A stretch of DNA of 64,000 nt from Dyadobacter jejuensis (GTDB lineage Bacteria; Bacteroidota; Bacteroidia; Cytophagales; Spirosomataceae): the NCBI RefSeq assembly GCF_003149085.1, contig NZ_QGDT01000004.1, forward strand, positions 372,001 through 436,000, in the 5' to 3' direction. Under the pieces are notes generated by a model that saw only the letters and a list, made by a program, of their open reading frames with translations, did no database searches and was not told where the DNA came from. A program made the position numbers and the translations under genes. Of this stretch, positions 29,118 to 37,266 are shown in pieces (the first letter of the stretch is position 1; every line of letters starts with the position of its first letter).

Positions 29118-29675
29118 TTAGAGCGCCGTTACCGTAGGGATTTTACTTTCATCCAATTGAAGCCTTTCTTTTACGGCCTCATAGTCGGAGTAGTCCAAAG
29201 CTTCTGAAGTTCGCAAAGCGAAGTCGGCAGGTATGGCTACTACCCTGAAGGTCTGGTTTTGGGTCCATACACTAGATAGGGTATTAAGATTGAAGTTGGC
29301 CGAGAGGAAAATAGAAAAGTCGACCTTGGTACGATCGAAATTATACACCAAGGTGCCGTTGTCTACGAATTCGGTTTGAGGCAACAGTCTCCAAGTAGGA
29401 AGCATCTGGCCATCGACTTCAACGTCATCCCAGCGGATATAGATCAACAAGGCATCTGATTCTAGAACGTTGATCTGGGCGTCGGCATAGCGAATGCCAT
29501 AGGTATAGTTTTCATTGGCATTAAAGTTCACTCCTGTTAAATCAAATGCCTGGCCTAAATAAGCGTCGCCGGGTTCTCCCTGAGGTCCTTGCGGACCAAT
29601 TGGTCCCTGAGTTCCCGAGCAGGCTTGAAAGATTGCGGCAATTATAACGAGCAATGGGATAAGTTTTTTGTTCAT
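29118..29675 (-). CDS. Lipoprotein with a short collagen-like segment
   Basis: 185 residues. Signal peptide ends in 'IIAAIFQAC', giving a lipidated Cys, immediately followed by five Gly-X-Y triplets ('GTQGPIGPQGPQGEPGD'). The remaining 145 residues are a beta-rich domain with no recognised family. Short collagen-like stalks next to a lipid anchor are a recurrent feature of surface lipoproteins in Bacteroidota; the function is unknown. The gene is divergent from the OsmC gene, with a 14-bp palindrome between them. Confidence 0.75.
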   Translation of the reverse strand: MNKKLIPLLVIIAAIFQACSGTQGPIGPQGPQGEPGDAYLGQAFDLTGVNFNANENYTYGIRYADAQINVLESDALLIYIRWDDVEVDGQMLPTWRLLPQTEFVDNGTLVYNFDRTKVDFSIFLSANFNLNTLSSVWTQNQTFRVVAIPADFALRTSEALDYSDYEAVKERLQLDESKIPTVTAL

Positions 29676-29753
29676 GACTGTAGTGAATAATGGTGAGAAA
29701 ATCCTTTCAATAACGCAGGTTGGACGGTCTTGCGTCTCATTTGTTTAATTTGC

Positions 29754-29767
29754 TTAACGTCCGTTAA
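29754..29767. promoter_or_regulatory. Palindrome between divergent lipoprotein and OsmC genes
   Basis: TTAACG TC CGTTAA, a perfect 6-bp inverted repeat with a two-base centre, 78 bp from the lipoprotein start and upstream of the osmC promoter. It could be an operator for either side, or chance. Confidence 0.35.
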
Positions 29768-29861
29768 CAAAAAATGATACCAATGTCTTTATTCCATCCT
29801 GTTTCGACAAATTTATACATTGGGGTTTAGGATTGGGCATAGAAATTGTAAAAAATTAACC

Positions 29862-29891
29862 TTGGGTATATCTCCCAAGCTTTTATCTTTG
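29862..29891 (+). promoter_or_regulatory. Bacteroidota-type promoter of the OsmC gene
   Basis: TTG at 29862-29864, 19-bp spacer and TATCTTTG at 29884-29891, a full match to TTG-N19-TAnnTTTG. Transcription would begin near 29895, leaving a leader of about 39 bases to ATG 29934. This also supports 29934 as the true start. Confidence 0.75.
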
Positions 29892-29933
29892 TTTAGAGAG
29901 ATCAATCAAACCATAATTCAAACGATTAGACCT

Positions 29934-30356
29934 ATGATCAACCGGAAAGCGACTGCCATTTGGAACGGAACAGGAAAGGAAGGTACTGGCGTACTGAGCA
30001 CCCAGAGTACCGTTCTAGACAAGACACAATATTCATTCAACACCCGATTTGCCGATGGAAAGGGTACCAACCCTGAGGAATTGATCGCAGCGGCTCACGC
30101 TGGCTGCTTTGCTATGAAGCTGAGCTTTGAGCTGAATGGAGCGGGTTTTACTGCCGATGAACTCGATGCTACCGCAACAGTGACGTTAGATCCATCCTTG
30201 GGCCAAATCACCAAAAGCCATATCGACCTTAAAGCGAAGGTGCCGGGGATTTCGCAGGAACAATTCTCAGAAATAGCTGAAAAGGCCAAAAAAGAATGTC
30301 CTATTTCAGCCGTCCTAAATGCCGAAATATCCCTGTCGGCCGAGCTACTAGCCTAA
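29934..30356 (+). CDS. OsmC/Ohr family peroxidase-like protein
   Basis: About 140 residues from ATG 29934; the frame is open from 29820 but those codons lie upstream of the promoter. Family features are 'GTNPEELIAAAHAGCFAMKL', with the first catalytic Cys, and the second Cys in 'KKECPISAVL'. Two reactive cysteines in this spacing reduce organic hydroperoxides in OsmC and Ohr proteins. The N-terminal 'WNGTGKEGTG' is closer to the OsmC branch. It lies alone between a lipoprotein and hemW. Confidence 0.9.
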   Translation: MINRKATAIWNGTGKEGTGVLSTQSTVLDKTQYSFNTRFADGKGTNPEELIAAAHAGCFAMKLSFELNGAGFTADELDATATVTLDPSLGQITKSHIDLKAKVPGISQEQFSEIAEKAKKECPISAVLNAEISLSAELLA

Positions 30357-30384
30357 TAAGCTTCAGACGGTAGGCATTTGAGGA

Positions 30385-30411
30385 GGGGTCGATACATGGG
30401 GTGTCGGCCCC
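30385..30411. terminator. Hairpin between osmC-like gene and hemW
   Basis: GGGGTCGATAC / GTGTCGGCCCC, eleven pairs including two G-U, five-base loop, followed by a loose T-rich TTACTTGTTT. It lies between converging genes. Confidence 0.6.
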
Positions 30412-30419
30412 TTACTTGT

Positions 30420-31544
30420 TTAATCTATAAATAATTCAGAGGCGATTCTGTCGGCAAATAATTTGCCCTTTTGCGTTATTACTATCCCCAATTCCTTTTC
30501 TTCCACCAGGTTCTCCTTTAAAAGCTGGGCGAGTTTACCTTCTCTTTCTTGCATAAATTGTCCTTGAGATAGCTGCATAAGCCGGTCGTAACGCACTCCC
30601 CACATGGTTCTTAAGCCTGTAAGCAGGTATTCGTTTGTTTTGTCGGCCGAGGACAGGATTTCGGTGGTTGCTGGTATCTCTCCGTTTTGTATGGCGTGTA
30701 GGAATTTGGTATTATGGGCTACATTGAAGCTACGGGACAGGCCATTGAAAGAATGGGCACTGGGCCCTACGCCCAAATATGGCTCCGCTTTCCAGTAGGC
30801 CGTATTATGCTTACTATAATGCCCTTTGGTAGCGAAGTTCGAAATTTCGTATTGTTGGTAATGCTGCTGGTCAAGCTCGTGAACCAATATCTCGAACTGC
30901 TCTGCGGCATAGCTTTCATCGATCGGACTCATTTTTTTATTCTTTAACCAATTGCCAAAAGTAGTTTTCGGCTCAATCGTCAGGCAATAGGCCGAAATAT
31001 GAGGAATACCCAGTCCAATAACCTGCTGTAGGTCCTGGTACAGCACCTCGTGGCTAGGGTGTGGGATGGCATATATTAAGTCTACAGAAATATTGGTAAG
31101 GCCCAGTTGCTGGGCCAATCGAACGCTACTGAGGGCCTCAGATGAATTGTGTGCCCTATTGAGGGACTTCAGGTGGGGGTCGAAGAAGGACTGAATACCT
31201 ATGCTAAGGCGATTGATGCCGGTGGTGGCTAGCTCCGATAATTTGGTTGGAGTAAGGTCGTCGGGATTGGCCTCCAGGGTGATTTCAGGATTTTCTCTTA
31301 GGTTAAAGTTTTCCTTTATCGCATCCAGGATTTCTGTTATTTCGCTGGCACTGAGCAGGGAAGGGGTGCCCCCGCCAAAGTAAATGGTTTCAATTGGCGT
31401 AGCCGGTAGATAGTGCTTCTGTAGCCTTAATTCCTTGATGATGGCTTTAACCATATCATGCTTCGACTGCTGATTGGTGCTGAAATGAAAGTCACAATAG
31501 TAGCAGGCCTGTCTGCAAAAAGGAATATGGATGTAGATATGCAT
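30420..31544 (-). CDS. hemW: Radical SAM family heme chaperone HemW
   Basis: About 374 residues from ATG 31544; starting at 31571 would overlap the TonB receptor gene and add nine unsupported residues, while 'MHIYIHIPFC' is the standard HemW start. The Cys10-x3-Cys14-x2-Cys17-Asp-Phe motif binds the 4Fe-4S cluster; the residue after the last Cys pair is Phe, not Cys, which separates HemW from the oxidase HemN. HemW inserts or transfers heme rather than oxidising coproporphyrinogen. It begins 11 bp after the end of the TonB receptor gene on the same strand, so the two may share a message. Confidence 0.92.
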   Translation of the reverse strand: MHIYIHIPFCRQACYYCDFHFSTNQQSKHDMVKAIIKELRLQKHYLPATPIETIYFGGGTPSLLSASEITEILDAIKENFNLRENPEITLEANPDDLTPTKLSELATTGINRLSIGIQSFFDPHLKSLNRAHNSSEALSSVRLAQQLGLTNISVDLIYAIPHPSHEVLYQDLQQVIGLGIPHISAYCLTIEPKTTFGNWLKNKKMSPIDESYAAEQFEILVHELDQQHYQQYEISNFATKGHYSKHNTAYWKAEPYLGVGPSAHSFNGLSRSFNVAHNTKFLHAIQNGEIPATTEILSSADKTNEYLLTGLRTMWGVRYDRLMQLSQGQFMQEREGKLAQLLKENLVEEKELGIVITQKGKLFADRIASELFID

Positions 31545-31555
31545 GGAATATCGGG

Positions 31556-33616
31556 TTATTTTTTGGACCATCGCCAGCCCAATTTAAGGCCAGTCCAGAA
31601 ATTGTTTTTTGGTGCACTGTTATAATAGCGACTTCCAAAGGCATTATAATCGTAACCTAAGCTGTATATATCAGCGTATACCTTTTCAACAGAGGCGGAC
31701 CATTCGGTGCTCAAATGCCTTCCCCACTCTTTCTTCCAAGTTAGTTTGGCGATCCACTGGTCATATGGGGTGCTCTCTACCGTATTGGCGTCGTTGAGGT
31801 ATACTTTCCCTCCATGTTGATGCGTTGCAAACACAGCGAAACCAAATGGGAGGCTAGCATTTAATCCGGAGGTCAAGGTCAGTGCCGGTACGCCTGGAAG
31901 CCTGTTTCCATGGTATGAGCTTTCACCAAGGGAATAATCCCTAAAGGTGTAATGGGTGCCATTTCCGCTCGTCCAGAGTTGTAGATGGACGGATTTGCCC
32001 TCAAAAAGCGAGTAGCTGACGCGCCACTCTATCCCATTCTGCCTCGTGTTGCCGGCATTAACAAAAAATTCGGAACCAGTGGAATCGCTGCGGCTGACAA
32101 TAGTTTCCTTTAGGGCAAAATGATAGGCATTCACCTCCGCCGATAATTTTTTCCCTTCTCTTCTTAGGCTGAGCTCGAAGTTCGATCCTTTTTCGGCGTT
32201 GAGGTCGGCACGGAAGCCACCGGCCGAAGGGCGGATTTCCTGCAGGGTGGGCGCGGAGAAGCCTTCGCTATAGGATAAGGTGGCCGACCACTGCCGATCG
32301 ATTACCTTATTGAGTGCCACCCTAGGGGCAAATATGCCCTTTATTGTTTTTTGCTCGTTGGCGTAAGGGAGGGGATGGAATTTTTCGTACAAATACTGAT
32401 TGTAATTATAGCTTAGTCCGGTATTCAGGGTGAGGCCGTGGCCCAGCACGGTTTCTAACTGAGTGAATACCGATAAATTCTTGCTACCAATATCTTCGGC
32501 AGTTTGTATTTGAGTAGGAGTTCCTGCTTCATTATCAAAATTCTTTTGAGCCGATTTTCCATACTGCCATTCAAAGCCACTGGTCCAGGCCAATTCTACG
32601 TTGCCTATGGCCCGACGGTATTGCCACAAGTTTCTTCCTCCGATACCTACCTCGTTTCGTTTTTCATAGTTGGTGATAAAAGGATTGGTGAAGTCGGTGG
32701 TGCTCAGATACAACGCCGAACTTTGTGTCCATTGTTTGCCCAAGCTGAGCCGATAATTAAATCCCAAAAGTGCTACTTTGCTATAAATGCCTGCCTTTTG
32801 GCTCTCTGAGCCAGGGATGGTGGCCGTTGCTTGCCTAGCGAGTGTTGGGTCGGTTTGGTATTGGGTAAGGTTAATTCCGCCCGGTGTTTGGTAATGGAGG
32901 TCGGAGTACATGCCCAAAATCGATAGGCGGCCCTTTTGGCCTACATCAAAGCTGCTATTAATGCGGAGGGCATCGCGGGTCATAGCACTTTGGCTGCGGT
33001 ATCCCTCTTGTTGGGTATGGCCATATTGAATCGTAGTAGCTCCCAACTGGATTTCCGTACTGTTGTTGAGGTATCCATATCTCCCGAATTGTAGGCTTTG
33101 ACTAAGGTGGTTATCAGTCCCGCTGGGCTCGCTCTGAAGCAGCACTACCCCGCCAGTTCCGGCCCCATATAAGCTGCTGCCTGGCCCTTTTATTATTTCC
33201 ATATGGTTAATGGCCCCGTAGTCTAGGGAATTGATGGCGGTGTTACCACTGGCATCGGTAAAGGGAATTCCGTTCCAATAAAATTTGACGTTACGAACAC
33301 CAAAGGGGGAGCGAATCAAGCTACCTCGAATAGAAAATCGATAGCTTCCGGGGGAGCGCTCCTCCATGCGTACGCCAGGTACAGTGTTTACTGCAGCCAC
33401 CCAGGTATTGGCAGGTAGTCGTAAAAACGTTTTTGAAGTTAAGATACCCACGGTAGCGGTGGTTTGCAGGGGGCTCGAACTGCTGGCAAAGGCCTGAACC
33501 TTTACCTCTTCGAGGTGATGGGTGGTAGCTAGGGTGTCGGTTTGAGCGAAGGACCTATTGCTTAAAAGTACAAAAAGCAGTAATGGGGTTATTTGAGTTA
33601 AAAAGGAGTGAGCCAT
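31556..33616 (-). CDS. TonB-dependent outer membrane receptor
   Basis: 686 residues: signal peptide ('LLLFVLLSNRSFAQ'), an N-terminal plug domain with 'PGVRMEERSPGSYRFSIRG' and 'MEIIKGPGSSLYGAGTGGVV', then a barrel of repeated beta strands ending in the aromatic 'GLKLGWRWSKK' close. It imports a ligand such as a siderophore, heme or cobalamin with ExbBD-TonB energy; the ligand is not evident. hemW follows on the same strand, which might point to heme or iron (weak inference). The start codon is preceded by a 7-bp inverted repeat in its leader. Confidence 0.92.
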   Translation of the reverse strand: MAHSFLTQITPLLLFVLLSNRSFAQTDTLATTHHLEEVKVQAFASSSSPLQTTATVGILTSKTFLRLPANTWVAAVNTVPGVRMEERSPGSYRFSIRGSLIRSPFGVRNVKFYWNGIPFTDASGNTAINSLDYGAINHMEIIKGPGSSLYGAGTGGVVLLQSEPSGTDNHLSQSLQFGRYGYLNNSTEIQLGATTIQYGHTQQEGYRSQSAMTRDALRINSSFDVGQKGRLSILGMYSDLHYQTPGGINLTQYQTDPTLARQATATIPGSESQKAGIYSKVALLGFNYRLSLGKQWTQSSALYLSTTDFTNPFITNYEKRNEVGIGGRNLWQYRRAIGNVELAWTSGFEWQYGKSAQKNFDNEAGTPTQIQTAEDIGSKNLSVFTQLETVLGHGLTLNTGLSYNYNQYLYEKFHPLPYANEQKTIKGIFAPRVALNKVIDRQWSATLSYSEGFSAPTLQEIRPSAGGFRADLNAEKGSNFELSLRREGKKLSAEVNAYHFALKETIVSRSDSTGSEFFVNAGNTRQNGIEWRVSYSLFEGKSVHLQLWTSGNGTHYTFRDYSLGESSYHGNRLPGVPALTLTSGLNASLPFGFAVFATHQHGGKVYLNDANTVESTPYDQWIAKLTWKKEWGRHLSTEWSASVEKVYADIYSLGYDYNAFGSRYYNSAPKNNFWTGLKLGWRWSKK

Positions 33617-33633
33617 GAGTAGAGTAGAAGTAT

Positions 33634-33664
33634 TATCCGGTAAAATTGCCTATAAATCCGGATA
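33634..33664 (-). promoter_or_regulatory. Inverted repeat in the leader of the TonB receptor gene
   Basis: TATCCGG (33634-33640) and CCGGATA (33658-33664) are perfectly complementary with a 17-base loop, 18 bases upstream of the start at 33616. The RNA hairpin could affect translation of the receptor gene. The rest of the 260-bp gap shows no established riboswitch motif. Confidence 0.4.
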
Positions 33665-33853
33665 GTATCAACTTTTGTTCCCTATCGACGGCCCTCACAG
33701 GCTGCTTTGACCCTTTCTTTCCCATTATGTGTGCGACGCTCCCACAGTATTCGGGGTCGGGATGCCACATTTTCCCCAGATATAGGGGGCAAAAGCGGGT
33801 TGGCCGTATTTTTTTACCTTTTTTATCAAATCTACGAATCTAAGATAGATTCA

Positions 33854-33861
33854 TACGTTTG
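33854..33861 (+). promoter_or_regulatory. -7 element of the coiled-coil lipoprotein gene
   Basis: TACGTTTG matches TAnnTTTG. Initiation near 33865 would give a leader of roughly 12 bases before ATG 33878. No TTG is seen at the -33 spacing, only T-rich sequence. Confidence 0.45.
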
Positions 33862-33877
33862 ACTAAACACCGAAAAA

Positions 33878-34303
33878 ATGAAAAAGTTAACCTTATTTGT
33901 TTCGACTATATTATTTGCTGGTATGTTAACCATGACCAGTTGTTCACAAGAAACCAAAAACTCGGCTCAAGAGACTATGGAAGATGCCGGTGACGATATG
34001 CAGGATGCTCATGACGAATTTACTGCCGAAATGAAAGCAGACAAGGAATCACTAAAGTCCGATTTGAAAGATGCTATGGACGATGTAGATGCCAAGCTGG
34101 AAGAGGTAGATAAAAAAATAGACAAGGCCACAGCCAAAGAAAAGGCCAAATGGGAAGAACGGAAAGCCGAACTGAACGAAGAAAAGGCCGAGCTTAAAGA
34201 CTCCTGGGATAACTTAGAAGAAAAAACTGCCGATAAATGGGAAGCTTTTAAGGCAGATACGAAGGCAAAAGTAGAGAAAGTAAAGTCAGATTTGGAGGAT
34301 TAA
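33878..34303 (+). CDS. Small highly charged coiled-coil lipoprotein
   Basis: 141 residues. The signal peptide ends in 'MLTMTSCSQE', giving lipidation at Cys22 or so. The mature part is almost entirely charged helix (Lys, Glu, Asp, Ala) with recurring heptad-like 'KAE/DLK' patterns, resembling YtxH/apolipoprotein-type proteins or small stress lipoproteins. Such proteins often accumulate in envelope stress or stationary phase; nothing here assigns the role. It has its own promoter box and a strong terminator. Confidence 0.75.
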   Translation: MKKLTLFVSTILFAGMLTMTSCSQETKNSAQETMEDAGDDMQDAHDEFTAEMKADKESLKSDLKDAMDDVDAKLEEVDKKIDKATAKEKAKWEERKAELNEEKAELKDSWDNLEEKTADKWEAFKADTKAKVEKVKSDLED

Positions 34304-34320
34304 TTAGGATTAAGGGTTAG

Positions 34321-34362
34321 AAACACAAAAAAGCGGATCACTTGATCCGCTTTTTTGTGTTT
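34321..34362. terminator. Bidirectional terminator
   Basis: A 20-bp perfect stem AAACACAAAAAAGCGGATCA / TGATCCGCTTTTTTGTGTTT with a two-base apex (a four-base loop in practice). It serves both the lipoprotein gene and the CtlX gene, whose stop codon overlaps its right end. Confidence 0.95.
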
Positions 34363-35317
34363 AAGAACGTGGCAAATGATTCTCCGTCAACATACAGCGC
34401 GCCGAGCCACCCCCATAGCGTTCTATAATGCTCAGATCGGTATGTAGTATCCGGGCATAGTCGTTCAAAATGCTACGCTGCCGATCGGTGAGTATATCGT
34501 ATGCGGCCGTGGACATGACCAAGAATTTCTCTTGGCGGCGGTTGCGTACCATCAGCATATTCCCAGCAAAATGCTTGATCTGCTCCAAGGAGAGTTCAAT
34601 CAGGTATTTGTTGGTTTGTTCTAGCGTTTGGCGTACCCGCTGCCGTTCGTCGGGGTTGTGGATGGCTTCCAGACAGATTACCGCAAAGATATCGCCTATG
34701 CACATCATTACGTTGGTATGGTAAATGGGCCTTCCTAGGTCGTCGGTAGCATGGAAATAAACTACCTCATAGTCTAGCTTTTCGGCAAATGCCTGTAGAA
34801 CCTCTAAGTGTGTTCGCTGAGAGAGACAGGCGTAGGCGATTTTGTAGCGCCTATCGAGGACCATGCTCCCGGTCCCTTCCAGAAATTTGCCGTCTTTTTC
34901 AAAATGAGTGAGGTCTATGACCTCCTCTATATGGTAGTCGCTTCGCAACTGCTCAACGATGTCCAACCTTCGCTCCGATCTTCTATTTTCTGCCAACATG
35001 GGATAGAGCACCACACGGCCACTTTGGTGGTAGCTTATCCAGTTATTAGAGAAGACGGCATCTGGATTCCTATCGCCTTCCAGTTCGTCGATAACCTTCA
35101 CCTCTACGCCCGCCATCTGTAGCTGAGATACCATCAGGTCAAATTCTGCTTGCGCCAAAGTGCTAATCTCTTCTTGAGTCCGTTGCCCTGCCTGCTGGTG
35201 TTGGAATACGTTGCTATCGGCCGTTTGCTGGTTGAAGCCAAACTGGGTCGGCCGAATCATTAAAATTCGGGAGGTAGATTGTGGTTGAATCTGTGCTGTA
35301 GACGATATATGGCGCAT
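34361..35317 (-). CDS. Citrulline utilization hydrolase CtlX-like protein
   Basis: 318 residues of the amidinotransferase/arginine-deiminase fold. Visible motifs: 'NPDAVFSNNWISYH' in the first module, 'EGTGSMVLDRR' (an EGxG-type substrate loop), 'YHTNVMMCIG' with the catalytic His, and 'GGGSARCML' with nucleophile Cys308. This arrangement fits the CtlX family, proposed to act on citrulline in arginine degradation. It lies 128 bp downstream of the arginine deiminase gene on the same strand, consistent with a shared pathway arginine to citrulline and onward. Its stop codon overlaps the terminator. Confidence 0.82.
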   Translation of the reverse strand: MRHISSTAQIQPQSTSRILMIRPTQFGFNQQTADSNVFQHQQAGQRTQEEISTLAQAEFDLMVSQLQMAGVEVKVIDELEGDRNPDAVFSNNWISYHQSGRVVLYPMLAENRRSERRLDIVEQLRSDYHIEEVIDLTHFEKDGKFLEGTGSMVLDRRYKIAYACLSQRTHLEVLQAFAEKLDYEVVYFHATDDLGRPIYHTNVMMCIGDIFAVICLEAIHNPDERQRVRQTLEQTNKYLIELSLEQIKHFAGNMLMVRNRRQEKFLVMSTAAYDILTDRQRSILNDYARILHTDLSIIERYGGGSARCMLTENHLPRS

Positions 35318-35445
35318 ATAAATGGATGTTTAGTCAGAGAAAAGGTATTGGTAAATTGAGCTTGCCGGAACGGCTACTAGCGGCAGTGGGCTGAGGGGCA
35401 GTACGTATTGCAATTTACTAGCTTAATTTTGCCTTTGCAAATAAT

Positions 35446-36897
35446 TTAGTCCCTCAGCAGGGGCATACTCATACAATGCGAGCCACCACGAGCACGCGAC
35501 AATTCGGCCGACGGTAGGGTTATAAAAGTATTGGTGAGTGTGTCTGGTGTAAGGCTTCCATTTTCGAAAGCTTCGAGCAGTGTTTTCGCTGCAATAATGC
35601 GAAAGCCCTTGTCCCTAAAGGCCTCCAAAGTCTTGTCGTTTCGGTCATAGCCGATCACCACCCCATCCTTGATGGCCAGCAAATTACAGGAGTCGGTCCA
35701 TTGCTCTCGTTCTCCAAAGGGGAATTCTCTGTTTCCTGAATAAATAAAGGTTACCTCTTCGTCGCAACCCAGGTCGTTTCGGCTGATGTCGGTGAGCAGG
35801 TCTTCAAGATTGTCTATCTCTATTGGTTTATTCTCCAGGCCCTTAAAGAATTGCAATATTTTGAATTCTTGATCCTCTTTTTTTTGTGCGAAGAAATGCA
35901 ATACATCCTTCTTTTTGGCTTCATCCCCCGTTCGCGCCAGGCTGCTCAGTAATACCCAAATGTTCTTTTTGACCTGGGTGAAAATAGTGTCGATATGCAT
36001 AAAGTCCCTTTTCTTAGGGATTTTTATGATCGTGATGGTGTCCACAACATTTTTTTCAAAAAGAATTTTCATTACCTGTTGGGCGGCAAATATGGAAGTT
36101 CTCTCGCTACAGCCTATCAACAGATGTTTGGGTGCTACCATCATGATGTCGCCACCCTCCAGGGTACAACGCTGAAAATCGCTGGCTTTTTCGTCGTCGG
36201 GCAAAAGGAAATGGCGCTCATTTTCGGGGATCTCGATAATCTTATCCCTATATTTTTCAAACATCGGGTGCTGGAAGAATACCGTCTGGGCGAGAATAGA
36301 CTCCCGGGTACGGGCCGATTTTGCCGGTTTATTCAGAAGTATATGGTCGTTGATCACGATCCCGATATCGCGCATAAAAATAAGATTGGGCAATGGAGCG
36401 AATAGCATTTTTTTATCGGATAGGGATCCAGAAATAAAAATGGTGGCTAACTCTATGGGGTCGTATTCATGCAATTTTTGTTGGGTGAGATAGGTGCACT
36501 TTTCTATGCCACAGATTGCGGCGGTAAGATTGCTGCGGGTAGTAGGGTCGGTAAGAATGTCGGCCAAAAGTTTTTGAAAGTCAATAACTTTGTCAGAATT
36601 AAAGTAATCCTTAGACCCCGGGATATAGAAAGAACGGGACTCGTCGGAGTCGATATCCTTAAGCTTTCCCTTCACTTTCTCTGGATCCAAAAAGTAGAGG
36701 AGCACTTTAACATAGTAGTCGTATTCTTCCCTCCTCATGGTGTCCAGGTGTACAATGTCCTCGAAGAGCCAGTCCTGAGCCTTGGAAGGGACCACCTTGC
36801 CCAGGCCTCTATCGGGGCTATGGATTAGAAGTTTGCGTAGGGTACCCGTTTCGGAGGTAATGCCTATATTTTCTTTTAGGGTTTTAGCAGTTTTCAT
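35446..36897 (-). CDS. Arginine deiminase (extended form)
   Basis: 483 residues against about 410 in typical ArcA; the extra length is in a Lys/Asp-rich insertion near residues 310-385. The catalytic set is in place: D177 in 'FMRDIG' (normally FTRDP), the EGGD motif at 247-250, H301-I-D303-T, and nucleophile Cys475 in 'RGGSHCM'. It hydrolyses arginine to citrulline and ammonia. Neighbouring CtlX could use the citrulline. No carbamate kinase or ornithine transcarbamylase gene is in the window, so the classical ATP-yielding ADI pathway is not encoded here. Confidence 0.9.
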   Translation of the reverse strand: MKTAKTLKENIGITSETGTLRKLLIHSPDRGLGKVVPSKAQDWLFEDIVHLDTMRREEYDYYVKVLLYFLDPEKVKGKLKDIDSDESRSFYIPGSKDYFNSDKVIDFQKLLADILTDPTTRSNLTAAICGIEKCTYLTQQKLHEYDPIELATIFISGSLSDKKMLFAPLPNLIFMRDIGIVINDHILLNKPAKSARTRESILAQTVFFQHPMFEKYRDKIIEIPENERHFLLPDDEKASDFQRCTLEGGDIMMVAPKHLLIGCSERTSIFAAQQVMKILFEKNVVDTITIIKIPKKRDFMHIDTIFTQVKKNIWVLLSSLARTGDEAKKKDVLHFFAQKKEDQEFKILQFFKGLENKPIEIDNLEDLLTDISRNDLGCDEEVTFIYSGNREFPFGEREQWTDSCNLLAIKDGVVIGYDRNDKTLEAFRDKGFRIIAAKTLLEAFENGSLTPDTLTNTFITLPSAELSRARGGSHCMSMPLLRD

Positions 36898-37266
36898 GAG
36901 CGACGAACTTTATACTTCAGGATGCTAAGGTATTTGAATTTATTAATTCCAGGAAAAAAAGCTCCGCTATCGGTGCTGAAATTTAATAGGCTAACAGCGA
37001 AGTGTTTTTTATGCACCACTCCAGTAGGGATATAGGAAAGCAGGTCGCGACCGGCTCAATTGATTCCGACTGGCCTGCTGGTTAATGCTCTACTACCATC
37101 TTCCCTCGGTAATATCTAGCGAATGGGGAACGCAGCGGAGGTATTTACCGTTTAACTTTTGACTGAAAGGTAGTAGTAGTTAATTTCTCTGATTTTAATT
37201 TACGACCAAAGGTTGCTACTTTTGCGGTAAATTACCAAGAACTATATATCAAGTACAACATAAGTT
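36898..37266. other. Gene-free region upstream of the suf operon with nested inverted repeats
   Basis: 369 bp between divergent genes. It holds CTACTACC (37090-37097) and GGTAGTAG (37169-37176), enclosing CGGTAA near 37107 and TTACCG near 37145, and further upstream AGCAGGTCG / GGCCTGCT near 37041-37080. The only promoter-like box, 37217-37224, lies downstream of these pairs, so they would act as DNA sites or belong to an unannotated transcript. Confidence 0.5.
37217..37224 (+). promoter_or_regulatory. -7 element of the suf operon
   Basis: TACTTTTG, matching TAnnTTTG, 43 bases before the sufC ATG. The -33 position is only TTTA; a perfect TTG is lacking. Confidence 0.5.

Noticed and set aside
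31545..31571. Longer start of HemW at 31571
   Set aside because: It overlaps the end of the TonB receptor gene, whereas ATG 31544 gives the standard HemW beginning.
33617..33877. Cobalamin or TPP riboswitch upstream of the TonB receptor gene
   Set aside because: The minus strand has GGGAA and GGGTCAAAG-like pieces, but lacks the cobalamin core (GGTGAAAATCC then CCCGCAACTGT) and the TPP CTGAGA and ACCTGA elements.
35995..36405. 136-residue frame antisense to the arginine deiminase gene
   Set aside because: It overlaps the deiminase coding sequence entirely and shows no independent features.
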